Shown here in pieces: positions 45,301 to 52,674 of a stretch of DNA of 64,000 nt. The notes beneath the pieces are model-generated. The model worked only from the letters and a program-made list of their open reading frames with translations, was not told the DNA's origin and searched no databases. Location: assembly GCA_963422775.4 (NCBI GenBank), contig CAUJSJ030000157.1, positions 1-64,000 of the forward strand, in the 5' to 3' direction. Source of the DNA: Pelomonas sp963422775 (lineage in GTDB: Bacteria > Pseudomonadota > Gammaproteobacteria > Burkholderiales > Burkholderiaceae_C). Position 1 is the first letter of the stretch. Every line of letters begins with the position of its first letter. Both the position numbers and the translations under genes were made by a program.

Positions 45301-45996
45301 CTAACGCTTTTGTACGGTGCAATCAAACCAGTCGACTGCCGCACTCGTGTCGAGCGTCCCGGCTTTCTGGCGAGAAAAATTGGACTCGACGAGGCCAAAC
45401 CCGGCCTGATCAACCAAGGCAAGCCAATCCTGAGGGTCAAAGTATGTAAACCATCGCCCCCTTGAGTCGAAGCCTTCTCCCGTCCCGGTCTTCACCGAAC
45501 TAAAGAAGTACCCGCCTGGCCGGAGCACTCGCGACACCTCTAGCAGAGCGCCTGAAATTTCGCCGCGCTGGAGATGAACTAGCGAAGCCGATGCCCAGAC
45601 CCCAGCGAAGGACCCGTCCTTGAATGGAATGGAGCGAACATCCCCAAGCGTCACGGGGCACCCTGAATACTCGGCAGCAAGTTCAACGAGGGGCTGTGAG
45701 GCATCAAGACCAACGGCGCGAAGTCCTGCAAGCGACAGAGCTCGGAGGTCGCGCCCCGCGCCGCACCCCAAGTCGAGCACGGGCGCACCTCTGTCCAGTC
45801 TTTCTACAAAAGCGCTGAGGGCGGCGTGAAGCGGCAGTGTGCGCGTAACCTCTGCATAGCTCTCAGCATGCTCATCGTAATAACGTGCGGTGCTGAGATC
45901 CGCTGGGAGCCTGCGGACCCGCCGAGGAACCTTGTCCCCAAACATCAGCCTTGCCGTCATCGAGGGTTGCTTCACTGCGGGAAATTGTGCTCGCAT
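45301..45996 (-). CDS. SAM-dependent methyltransferase (class I)
   Basis: 231 residues from ATG at 45996, chosen for AGGAGG five bases upstream. Motif I VLDLGCGAGRDLRAL is at 73-87; AVGLDASQPLVELA is motif II; GSFAGVWASASLVHL the motif IV region; and VLRPGGYFFSSVK the post-motif strand. This is the UbiE/Methyltransf_11 layout for small-molecule substrates. It lacks the NPPY/DPPY motif of DNA adenine/cytosine-N4 methylases. The substrate is unknown. Confidence 0.88.
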   Translation of the reverse strand: MRAQFPAVKQPSMTARLMFGDKVPRRVRRLPADLSTARYYDEHAESYAEVTRTLPLHAALSAFVERLDRGAPVLDLGCGAGRDLRALSLAGLRAVGLDASQPLVELAAEYSGCPVTLGDVRSIPFKDGSFAGVWASASLVHLQRGEISGALLEVSRVLRPGGYFFSSVKTGTGEGFDSRGRWFTYFDPQDWLALVDQAGFGLVESNFSRQKAGTLDTSAAVDWFDCTVQKR

Positions 45997-46073
45997 CGTA
46001 CCTCCTGAGGCCGCGTCAAAAGGCGGCACTCACACATGTTCCGCCCAGTGTGGCTCATCAGATGAGCCACCAC

Positions 46074-47072
46074 CTACCGGCTCGGGCCATTCCTGCGGTC
46101 TGCCGCAACGAGAACGCTCGGACTGTTGGGCACCCTGCCGCTGCTCCTCAGTTGAGAGGCTGGATGCAGTGCAGCACCCCTTCCACGAGCCGTCAGGCCA
46201 TCCTGAATGAAACCGGCAACGGCACCTCCCAGACGCACATCCATGGGGTCTGCTGACTGCATCAAGACGCTCTCTATTGTGCTCCATGCCTCGCTCGCTC
46301 GGGCGACCAGGATGCTCGTGCGCGCTTGCTTGGGGGGGATACGCAGCCGCCCGCTGTAGCGAGCTTTGATCTGCCAGAGAGCATCCGGAGTCCATGAGCG
46401 CCCTCTCGTCGCTTGCGGGCTTGCTTCAGCTTCGATCCCTAGCTCCCGCAGTTTCTCGGCGAAGGTCTCGCGCCATCGACGCAGATCAGCTTTTCGAGGA
46501 CTGAGGCGCGTTCCCACCCTTGACTCGGCCCGCACGCTGATGTGGACGTGCGGGTTGGCTTGATGGTCATGCAGAACCATGACGTACTTGTGCCCTGCGA
46601 GCTCAGCCTTTGCGAACTCCCGCGCCGCGCATTGGACCGCCAGGGGATCTGTTCCGCGCGGCATCGACAGCATGACATTGAAGGATTCACGACGCCCTCC
46701 ACTGTCGACCTCAGCAGCGATCAAGCTTCCTCCGAACCTCCAGTCGTCGGCCAGGTCCCGCACGGCATGCGCCCCTTTGATGCTCTCGCCTCGGTCGTCC
46801 TCGATGTCCAGTCGGCCGTTCTTGCTGATGTACCGAAAGTGCGCCGCGATGGCGCGCATGCACCGCCCTCCGCCCGTCACCTTCACCACCACCTGGGGCG
46901 CCCGCCGCACGACGGTGGCTTCGATCCGGCAGCGGATCGCGGCGGCCCGCCGGCGCAGCGCGTCTCCGCGCAGCTTGGGTTGAATGCTGCCTTTGACCAT
47001 GCGGTTGCCCGGGTAAAAGAGCCGATCGCCCCAAGTGACCAGCACCCCATCGACGTTCACGCCTTTCGCCAT
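46074..47072 (-). CDS. VirD2/MobP-type HUH relaxase
   Basis: 332 residues. The catalytic Tyr is probably Tyr81 in AAHFRYISKNGRL. The HUH triad appears as HDHQANPHVHI (His168, His175, His177). This is the relaxase core; the C-terminal part is basic and lacks a primase or helicase. It nicks oriT and pilots the strand to VirD4. It overlaps mobC by 16 bp, and the oriT candidate lies just upstream of mobC. The relaxase is compact compared with TraI of IncP, so this is probably a minimal relaxosome. Confidence 0.88.
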   Translation of the reverse strand: MAKGVNVDGVLVTWGDRLFYPGNRMVKGSIQPKLRGDALRRRAAAIRCRIEATVVRRAPQVVVKVTGGGRCMRAIAAHFRYISKNGRLDIEDDRGESIKGAHAVRDLADDWRFGGSLIAAEVDSGGRRESFNVMLSMPRGTDPLAVQCAAREFAKAELAGHKYVMVLHDHQANPHVHISVRAESRVGTRLSPRKADLRRWRETFAEKLRELGIEAEASPQATRGRSWTPDALWQIKARYSGRLRIPPKQARTSILVARASEAWSTIESVLMQSADPMDVRLGGAVAGFIQDGLTARGRGAALHPASQLRSSGRVPNSPSVLVAADRRNGPSR

Positions 47073-47659
47073 GGTCGCCTCCGATCCTTTGAGCGGCCAG
47101 CACTTGAAGTGCCCGTGGGCCGCCTCGGTTGCAGGTCAGCCAGCACGCCTGCCGCCAGCGTCAGGTGGCTGCGCACAACATCGGCCAGGCCGTCGAGCAT
47201 TGCGCGGTACTCCAACGCGCGCTGCGCATGACCCTCGCCGAGCAGCGATGTCAGCTGGTGCACGTTGCGACTGATCGTGGACAGCTCGGCGCACGACGCG
47301 ACAAGAGCGGCAAGGGTCTCCGGCCGACTGCCGCCCGATGCCAGGACCGGCACGCCGTCAGCCAAACCCGCGAGGTAAGCGCCGCGCGACAAGCCGGATG
47401 CTCGCGCCGCTATGGACAGGCGGGCAGCCTCCTCACGCGTGAACCTAATCGACAGCTTGGTCCAAGGGCCCGCGTCGGCGCACTCATCGACGGCTGCCGG
47501 TTGCGCTGGTTGATCACCAGCTGCTGACGGCAACACGCGCGCCACGGCGTCGCGGACAACCACCGACACAGCGAGCCGCTTCGTCTTCGCATGAGCCACC
47601 AGCGCGGCCTTCAGGCCGCGCATGTCGACGGTGACGAAGTCATGGGTCGTGGTGTTCAT
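47057..47659 (-). CDS. mobC: MobC-like relaxosome accessory protein
   Basis: 200 residues. The central part WTKLSIRFTREEAARLSIAARASGLSRGAYLAGLADG has a ribbon-helix-helix layout typical of MobC/TraJ proteins. It is followed by SCAELSTISRNVHQLTSLLGEGHAQ, the conserved helical NLNQ-like element of MobC. It binds oriT and helps the relaxase melt the nick site. It starts close to the oriT-like hairpins and overlaps the relaxase gene. Confidence 0.85.
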   Translation of the reverse strand: MNTTTHDFVTVDMRGLKAALVAHAKTKRLAVSVVVRDAVARVLPSAAGDQPAQPAAVDECADAGPWTKLSIRFTREEAARLSIAARASGLSRGAYLAGLADGVPVLASGGSRPETLAALVASCAELSTISRNVHQLTSLLGEGHAQRALEYRAMLDGLADVVRSHLTLAAGVLADLQPRRPTGTSSAGRSKDRRRPWRKA

Positions 47660-47698
47660 GGGCTGATCGAAGGGGGTGCGCGGAGCGCTTGTGAAATC

Positions 47699-47830
47699 GG
47701 CGGCAGGCCGCCTATCTCTGCACTCCCATCTGAACCAAGTATTGGTCCGGAAAAGAGGCCCGGACCGTGGTGATTCGGCCCCGAATCACGAGCGTCCGGC
47801 GGCGTTTTCCGCGCCTACCGTTCGAGTAGG
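47699..47830. other. oriT: Candidate oriT: hairpins and nick-like sequence
   Basis: Between divergent mobC and stbA-like genes. GGCGGC-AG-GCCGCC (47699-47712) is followed at once by TATCTCTGCACTCCC, which resembles the IncP-type nick core TATCCTGCCC. Further hairpins are ACCAA/TTGGT (about 47734-47746), GTGATTCGG/CCGAATCAC (47770-47789) and CCTAC/GTAGG (47814-47830). Position, structure and the nick-like text together support oriT. Confidence 0.6.
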
Positions 47831-47838
47831 AGACCAAG

Positions 47839-47929
47839 AAGCGCCTGAGACCGCGTAACAAGTGCGCAGAAAGCGCCCGAGACCGCCTGACAGGTGACCA
47901 AAGACTGACCAGAAAGCGCCCGACTCGCG
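47839..47929 (+). repeat. Three direct repeats upstream of the stbA-like gene
   Basis: Copies of AAGCGCCYGAGACCGC at 47839-47854 and 47871-47886 and a shorter copy AAGCGCCCGACTCGC at 47914-47929. StbA proteins of IncW/IncN plasmids bind direct repeats in front of their own operon; these repeats lie in that place. Confidence 0.65.
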
Positions 47930-47954
47930 CTCAACAACCGCCCCACGACTCGCC

Positions 47955-48356
47955 ATGTCGACCAAGCTCGCACCAGCCGATCCGCCAGGTAGAAGGACGC
48001 GAAAGGCAAGGGCGTATTCAGCCGACATCCGGCAACTGAGATCCCAGGGCTACACGTTCGAGGCGATCCGCGTCGCCCTTGCTGCCGTCGGCGTTGATGT
48101 CAGCAACCGGACGGTTCAGCGCGAAGCAGCCAGGCCTTCCGACATGCGTCCCGGCATGGCGGACACCTTCGACCACGTCATGGACCACGGCCACCAGCCT
48201 GCGCCATCGCGCGACATGCACGTCGGCATCAAGGCCGAATTTGCGCAGCCAACTGCCGCTACTTCCCCAGCGCGTCGCAGCGGGAAGGCCGTCGCGGAAG
48301 AGTTCAGGCGCTCTCAGTGTGACAACCCGCTCATCCGAGCCAAGGAGCAATCATGA
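47955..48356 (+). CDS. StbA-like DNA-binding protein
   Basis: 133 residues. The N-terminal part RAYSADIRQLRSQGYTFEAIRVALAAVGVDVSNRTVQREAAR is a small helix-turn-helix in the style of plasmid StbA/MobD-type proteins. The rest is low complexity. It is divergent from mobC, 295 bp away, and its stop overlaps the ParA-like gene. StbA proteins stabilise plasmids by binding repeats near oriT and affect transfer. The assignment rests mainly on the three-gene order. Confidence 0.65.
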   Translation: MSTKLAPADPPGRRTRKARAYSADIRQLRSQGYTFEAIRVALAAVGVDVSNRTVQREAARPSDMRPGMADTFDHVMDHGHQPAPSRDMHVGIKAEFAQPTAATSPARRSGKAVAEEFRRSQCDNPLIRAKEQS

Positions 48357-49093
48357 AAGTCGCAGTGATCAACTTCTCCGGCAACGTCGGCAAGACGACG
48401 ATTGCCCGCCACCTCTTGCTACCGCGCATGCCTGGCGCCGAGCTGATTTCTATCGAAAGCAGCAACGCAGGTTCCGAGCGCGGACCGACGCTGCGCGGCC
48501 GGCAGTTTGCCGAGTTGCAGGAGTACCTGCAAACCATCAATAGCGCGGTAGTGGACATCGGCGCAAGCAACATTGAGGACCTGCTCGACCTCATGCAGCA
48601 GTACAGCGGCAGCCACAACGATTTCGATTTCTTCATCGTTCCCACGGTGCCCGCCGTGAAGCAGCAGCAGGACACGATCGCTACGCTGGTTGACCTCGCG
48701 CAGCTCGGCGTCATGCCGAGCCGTTTGAAGATCCTGTTCAACATGGTGCAAAGAGGGACCACGGTCGAACAGGCCTTCTATCTCTTGCTCGCCTTCCTGG
48801 CTGAGCAGCCCATCGCCACGTCCGACACCGCGTGCAGGTTGCGGGAGAACGAGATCTACGCGCGCCTGCGCAGGACGAAACTCGGCCTGTCGGAACTCGC
48901 CTCCGACCAGACTGACTTCAAGGCCCTCATCGCGAAAGCCCCGGACTCGCCGACAAAGATCGACCTGGCGCAGCAGCTGGCCACCCAGCGCCTTGCCTTC
49001 GGCGTCCTGCCAGAGCTGGACAGCTGCTTCGCTGCGCTCCGTCTCGGCTCGCAATCCTCGCCGCCGCGACGCGCCACGAAGCAGGCCTCATGA
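48353..49093 (+). CDS. StbB-like ParA-family ATPase
   Basis: 246 residues with AAGGAG upstream. A deviant Walker A, NFSGNVGKTTIARHLL (Gly13-Lys14-Thr15-Thr16), lacks the first Lys of Walker-type ParA motifs but keeps the P-loop. VVDIGASNIEDLL and FDFFIVPTVPAVKQQQDTIATL match StbB/ParA strands. StbB is needed for conjugation in IncW plasmids. It is coupled to both neighbours by ATGA overlaps. Confidence 0.82.
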   Translation: MKVAVINFSGNVGKTTIARHLLLPRMPGAELISIESSNAGSERGPTLRGRQFAELQEYLQTINSAVVDIGASNIEDLLDLMQQYSGSHNDFDFFIVPTVPAVKQQQDTIATLVDLAQLGVMPSRLKILFNMVQRGTTVEQAFYLLLAFLAEQPIATSDTACRLRENEIYARLRRTKLGLSELASDQTDFKALIAKAPDSPTKIDLAQQLATQRLAFGVLPELDSCFAALRLGSQSSPPRRATKQAS

Positions 49094-49551
49094 ACGACCA
49101 TGCTCCGCTGTCCGCGCGGGAGGCCCTGCTTGCGGAGGCGCTTGGCGATGTAGCGGCTCTGCTCGACCGCATTGATGCCGTGGTCCATGCTCTCAACGCG
49201 GCAGCAACGACGGCGAACGATGCCTGCGCCAACCTCGACGCGAGGGCTGTCGCATTCGATGCAAGCATTGCCGCACTGGTCGACGCATCCAAAAGACACC
49301 TAGTCAGCCACGTCGCGACGAAGACGGCAGAGATGACCCGGGCTGCGAGCGAGACACAGTTACAGGCCATTCGCGCAGAACTGCACGCGTTGATCCGCAG
49401 TGAACTCGCCGCGTCGCTGGAGCAAGCCCGCCACAGCAACGCCAGAGGCCCTCACCCTGACCTCAGGTGCACCTGGTGGGCGCATGTGGCCACGGCCATC
49501 TGCGCATCGACGATTGCCGGGACGATCGTTTCCTACCTGCTTTCGAATTGA
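49090..49551 (+). CDS. StbC-like coiled-coil membrane protein
   Basis: 153 residues. Residues 10-120 form a long Ala-rich helix, likely coiled coil (DRIDAVVHALNAAATTANDA). One C-terminal membrane segment lies at about 132-150 (TAICASTIAGTIVSYLL). It is last in the stbABC-like operon. IncQ MobE and StbC occupy the same slot; the sequence itself is not strongly diagnostic. Confidence 0.6.
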   Translation: MNDHAPLSAREALLAEALGDVAALLDRIDAVVHALNAAATTANDACANLDARAVAFDASIAALVDASKRHLVSHVATKTAEMTRAASETQLQAIRAELHALIRSELAASLEQARHSNARGPHPDLRCTWWAHVATAICASTIAGTIVSYLLSN

Positions 49552-49983
49552 TCTGTGAAGCGGTCACCTAGTTTGACTCGTCGATCCCCTTGCCCCTCTC
49601 GGAGGCAAGCCGCGCCGTGGCCTTCGTTCGGGAGTCTGCCCGCCGCATGGGACATAGCTGTTCGCGACGCGGAGCGAGAACTTGGACGGCGCCACTTCAC
49701 GCATTTGGTCTTCTTCGGGATCCGACGGACTCCGCAGCAGTCCTCGCCTGGCGAGGATGTCCGCACGTTGACAACCAGGAGACCGATCGGGCCAGTCGCG
49801 GCCGACCCGCCCCGCATCCATCTCGGCAAGGCGCCGGCGGTGACCACCAAGAGCTCAGGCCACCCCATACGGGATCGGGGTGCAGTTCCGAGGGTTGCAG
49901 ACGGCGCACCCGTACGCCGATGTTCGGCCCGGCAAGCCAGGCTTGAAGCGCTGGATTCGGTGTCGAATCCAGCGCAGCGCAGA
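49552..49983. other. Intergenic region between the stbC-like gene and DUF932
   Basis: No gene was recognised in 432 bp. Some frames are open (for example 49555-50109 plus) but overlap the end of DUF932 and show no family features. A strong hairpin lies at the right end. Confidence 0.5.
49948..49975 (-). terminator. 12-bp perfect hairpin after DUF932
   Basis: Arms GCGCTGGATTCG and CGAATCCAGCGC with a 4-base loop, 8 bp after the DUF932 stop on the minus strand. There is no strong U run; still the best terminator candidate for the parB/ssb/DUF932 group. Confidence 0.65.
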
Positions 49984-50844
49984 TCAGGCCTTGAGCTTGC
50001 GCACCTCTTCGGCCAGCATCCAGAGCGCACGATTGAGGCTCACACCCCGGTCGATGCTGCCAACGGCTCGCGTGTGACGGCGCCGCCCCTGGGCGCTGCG
50101 ACCGGGTAGTCCACCGCGCATCACGTTCTCCTGCACGCACTGGAAGGTGTTCCAGAGGCTGTGGCCCGCGTCGTCAATGCGCCTGGCATCGAGAAGCTGC
50201 TGGGCCGTGACGGGTGCCGGCCGTGGCTGGCCTATCTCGGTGAGCGTGCCCTCGCCAAACCGAAGGGCCAGGGCCGCCGTAGCAAACGCGTTGCGCTCGC
50301 CTGAGTCGAGCTGCAGCGCCTTCATGCCTTCGGCGTGCTGTTCCACGGTCTCGAACTCGTCCAGCACGCGGAACGCGCCTTCGATGACCTGCCCCTGGAT
50401 GTCGCCCCGGTGCGGGATGCGGATGTCCTCGACGATGTCTCCCACGACAAGGCCGTTGCAGCAGACAAACCGGAACATGCCCGCGAGCATCTGGTAGGAG
50501 CTGGCTCCATCGTGGCTGTTGATGAGGATGATTTCGCTGGCCTCCGGCCGGGCCTGCACCTGGCCCGCATGACGCATGCGGATCATGTGTTTCGTGAACT
50601 CGGCCTTGCCCTCAACGCGGCTGGAGCCCTGCGCGACCATGAAGGGCTCGAACCCTTCCTTGCGCAGGCCGCGCAGCACCTCGATGGTGGGGATGTAGGT
50701 GTAACGGTCGGAGCGGCTGACGTGCTTGCCAGGGGCGAAGATGGACGGTGCGGCAGCCAGCATCTGGTCTTCGGCCAGTGGCTCGTCACTTCGCAGGACG
50801 CGGGTGGTGTTCTTCGCAAAACGGGTGGCGAGAGAGTTGCTCAT
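49984..50844 (-). CDS. DUF932-family protein
   Basis: 286 residues. Typical DUF932 text: FAPGKHVSRSDRYTYIPTIEVLRGLRKEGFEPFM, MIRMRHAG, EIILINSHDGASSYQMLAGMFRFVCCNGLVVGD. DUF932 proteins (YfjQ-like) are common on phages and conjugative plasmids next to ssb and parB. Function is unknown. It lies 82 bp after the ssb gene on the same strand. Confidence 0.92.
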   Translation of the reverse strand: MSNSLATRFAKNTTRVLRSDEPLAEDQMLAAAPSIFAPGKHVSRSDRYTYIPTIEVLRGLRKEGFEPFMVAQGSSRVEGKAEFTKHMIRMRHAGQVQARPEASEIILINSHDGASSYQMLAGMFRFVCCNGLVVGDIVEDIRIPHRGDIQGQVIEGAFRVLDEFETVEQHAEGMKALQLDSGERNAFATAALALRFGEGTLTEIGQPRPAPVTAQQLLDARRIDDAGHSLWNTFQCVQENVMRGGLPGRSAQGRRRHTRAVGSIDRGVSLNRALWMLAEEVRKLKA

Positions 50845-50926
50845 GATGAATTCCTCTGATCGTTGATGGGTGAGAAATGGCGAAGGAGAGCGGGCGCCGC
50901 CTCACGGCGGGCCCGCCTGTGGGCCT

Positions 50927-51355
50927 TCAGGCTTCAGCGCGCTCGCGCGTTGATCCACCGGCGCTGCTGCCGCCCTTGCCACCCGGCTTGCGCCCGTCCT
51001 CACGGCGCGCCTCACCCTCGGCGCGGCTATCGAGGTAGTCGATTTCTTCGGCGGTGAAGTCCTGCCGGTAGACGGTCTCGCCGTCCTTCTCGAAGTTGTT
51101 GTTGCGCAGCCGGCCCACGACATTGACGTGCGAGCCCCGGCCCAGGTACTCGGCGGCGTTCTCGGCCTGGAGGCCCCACAGGGTCCACTGGATCGAGGTC
51201 GCCTCGTCCTCGCGAGTCTCTCCCGTGCCCCGGCGCGAATTGCTGATGGCCGTCAGCGTGCCCTTCGCGACGCGGCCTTCCCGGCCGTTGACGTATTCGA
51301 GCTTCACGGGGCCGGCGAGGTGCGCATTGCGCTGAATGACTTGAACGTTGGCCAT
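50927..51355 (-). CDS. ssb: Element-encoded single-stranded DNA-binding protein
   Basis: 142 residues from ATG at 51355 with a ribosome site AAGGAGA. The OB fold is seen in ANVQVIQRNAHLAGPVKLEYV, ATSIQWTLWGLQAENAAEYL and GSHVNVVGRLRNNNFEKDG. The C-terminal tail is basic (SRAEGEARREDGRK) and ends without the acidic DDIPF tip by which host SSB recruits partners. It may coat the transferred strand without competing for host partners. It is preceded by a 600-bp repeated leader. Confidence 0.85.
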   Translation of the reverse strand: MANVQVIQRNAHLAGPVKLEYVNGREGRVAKGTLTAISNSRRGTGETREDEATSIQWTLWGLQAENAAEYLGRGSHVNVVGRLRNNNFEKDGETVYRQDFTAEEIDYLDSRAEGEARREDGRKPGGKGGSSAGGSTRERAEA

Positions 51356-51360
51356 GACCA

Positions 51361-51970
51361 ATCTCCTTGCATGAGAGACCAGCCGGGCTCCATCCTGGAA
51401 TCCCTGAAAACTGATCCTCTCGCTCGGCTCTCCTCGTTCCCCGCCCACGGGCGGGGCGGAGGGGTGGGCATGGCCCCTTTCCTTGGGAAGGGGTTGGGGA
51501 TGGGGTCGGGTTTGAACGCAGCCGAAGCAGTGCGCCGGTTTCCCGGCCCACCGCATTGAGATCCCCCCACAAGTCCCCCTCACCCAGGGACGGGGGTTGT
51601 GGGGGGAGCGCGGTGGGACGACTGGCGCACACGGCTGCCCCACCACGAGCGACGAAGCCAGCGCGGTCGATGTGCCAGCTCCGCCTGGCGCAGCGGCTGC
51701 ATCGAAGTCGCACGCATGACCCGAGCCGCGGCGGCTCCGCGACCGGCGTGACACGAAGCGCAGCGGCTGGCGCGACGGTCGAGCCGCGGCGAGCACTTCA
51801 GGGCTTCAGCGGCCCGGCCTCGGGCTTGGCGGGTGGCTGGGATGGCGATCTGGCCGGCACCGCGCGAAGCGCCGCCTTGCGCCGGCCTGTTCGTCAAGCG
51901 GGCTCGTTCACGCGCAGCGGGAAGGAAGCGGGCCCGCGGTTCCCGGCCACGGGAGGGCCGCATCGGACGA
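51361..51970. repeat. Repeated non-coding leader, copy A (before ssb)
   Basis: About 600 bp that closely matches copy B at 54600-55200 in the same orientation, starting from the ribosome-site region of the gene. It includes a perfect hairpin CCCCGCCC/GGGCGGGG at 51439-51456 and AAGTCCCCCTCACC-type segments. Indels between copies are not all multiples of three, so the conservation is not protein-level. The stretch holds no other gene. Confidence 0.85.
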
Positions 51971-51985
51971 AGCTGGACAGCGTCC

Positions 51986-52381
51986 TCATGCCTTCGCAGA
52001 GCCGGCGACCGACACGGCGACGACGATGCGCTGAGCCAGGTCGGTTGCAAGCCGCACCGCGGCCTTCGTACCCAGGTCAGCCCGTCCTACCGCGACGTAG
52101 CGATCAGCAGCCCGAAGCACTGCCGCGAGCTGGCCCGCAGCCGCGGCAACCTCCACTTGCGCCCGGTCCATCGCCACGGTGAGCCTCAGCACCTGCACCA
52201 GGCGATCAGCCTCTGCGAGCTGTTGCAAGAGCCGGCGCTGCCACGGCTTGGATGGTGGCAGCGCGGTGAAGATCGCCTGCACCAGCTCGGCCAGATCGGC
52301 AACCAGCTTGACTGCGGCACCCAGGCCGTGCAGCGCGGCCGTCGTCGATTCGCCCGCATCCATGTCGTTCGTTGCGCTCAC
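51986..52381 (-). CDS. Small helical protein between parB and ssb
   Basis: 131 residues from GTG at 52381 (ATG at 52363 is an alternative). Almost entirely Ala/Leu/Val-rich helix (LGAAVKLVADLAELVQAIFTA, then ADRLVQVLRLTVAMDRAQVE). No signal peptide or membrane-length segment. No family was recognised. Placement between parB and the copy A leader suggests a backbone gene of the element. Confidence 0.55.
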   Translation of the reverse strand: MSATNDMDAGESTTAALHGLGAAVKLVADLAELVQAIFTALPPSKPWQRRLLQQLAEADRLVQVLRLTVAMDRAQVEVAAAAGQLAAVLRAADRYVAVGRADLGTKAAVRLATDLAQRIVVAVSVAGSAKA

Positions 52382-52620
52382 TCAGTTGCCCTAGCGGAGG
52401 CTCGCACCCGATGCCGGCCTCCCGGCTTTTCTGTCCTGCGGTGCATTTTGTCCGAGCCAACAGCGCACGGCGCGCATGGCGTCATCGGGTTGTCTTCCCG
52501 CTGCAGCAGTTGAGGCAGTCGTCGCCTCCAGGAAGAGAACGTCTTGCGAACGTGCCCCGATGCAAACAACATGGATTCAGAAGCGCGGGACACGCCCACA
52601 ACTGGCAGGCGATGCAAAGC

Positions 52621-52659
52621 GGCCCCCGAGGGAGCCGCTGAAGGCCGCCGGGGCGGCCT
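52621..52659 (-). terminator. Hairpins after parB
   Basis: AGGCCGCC/GGCGGCCT (52642-52659) is a perfect 8-bp stem 16 bp after the parB stop, followed on the minus strand by a second, imperfect hairpin (52621-52636). No U run; possible terminator. The rest of 52382-52674 shows no gene. Confidence 0.5.
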
Positions 52660-52674
52660 CGTTGCGTCAAGCTC

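Noticed and set aside
45301..45996. DNA methyltransferase of a restriction system
   Set aside because: Lacks NPPY/DPPY or PCQ motifs; the sequence fits small-molecule class I methyltransferases.
47839..47929. CRISPR array
   Set aside because: Only three short, imperfect copies with unequal 16- and 27-bp spacing; no cas genes.
51356..51796. In-frame N-terminal extension of SSB through leader A
   Set aside because: The SSB fold starts at ATG 51355 with a good ribosome site. The leader frame is not kept between copies A and B because of indels.
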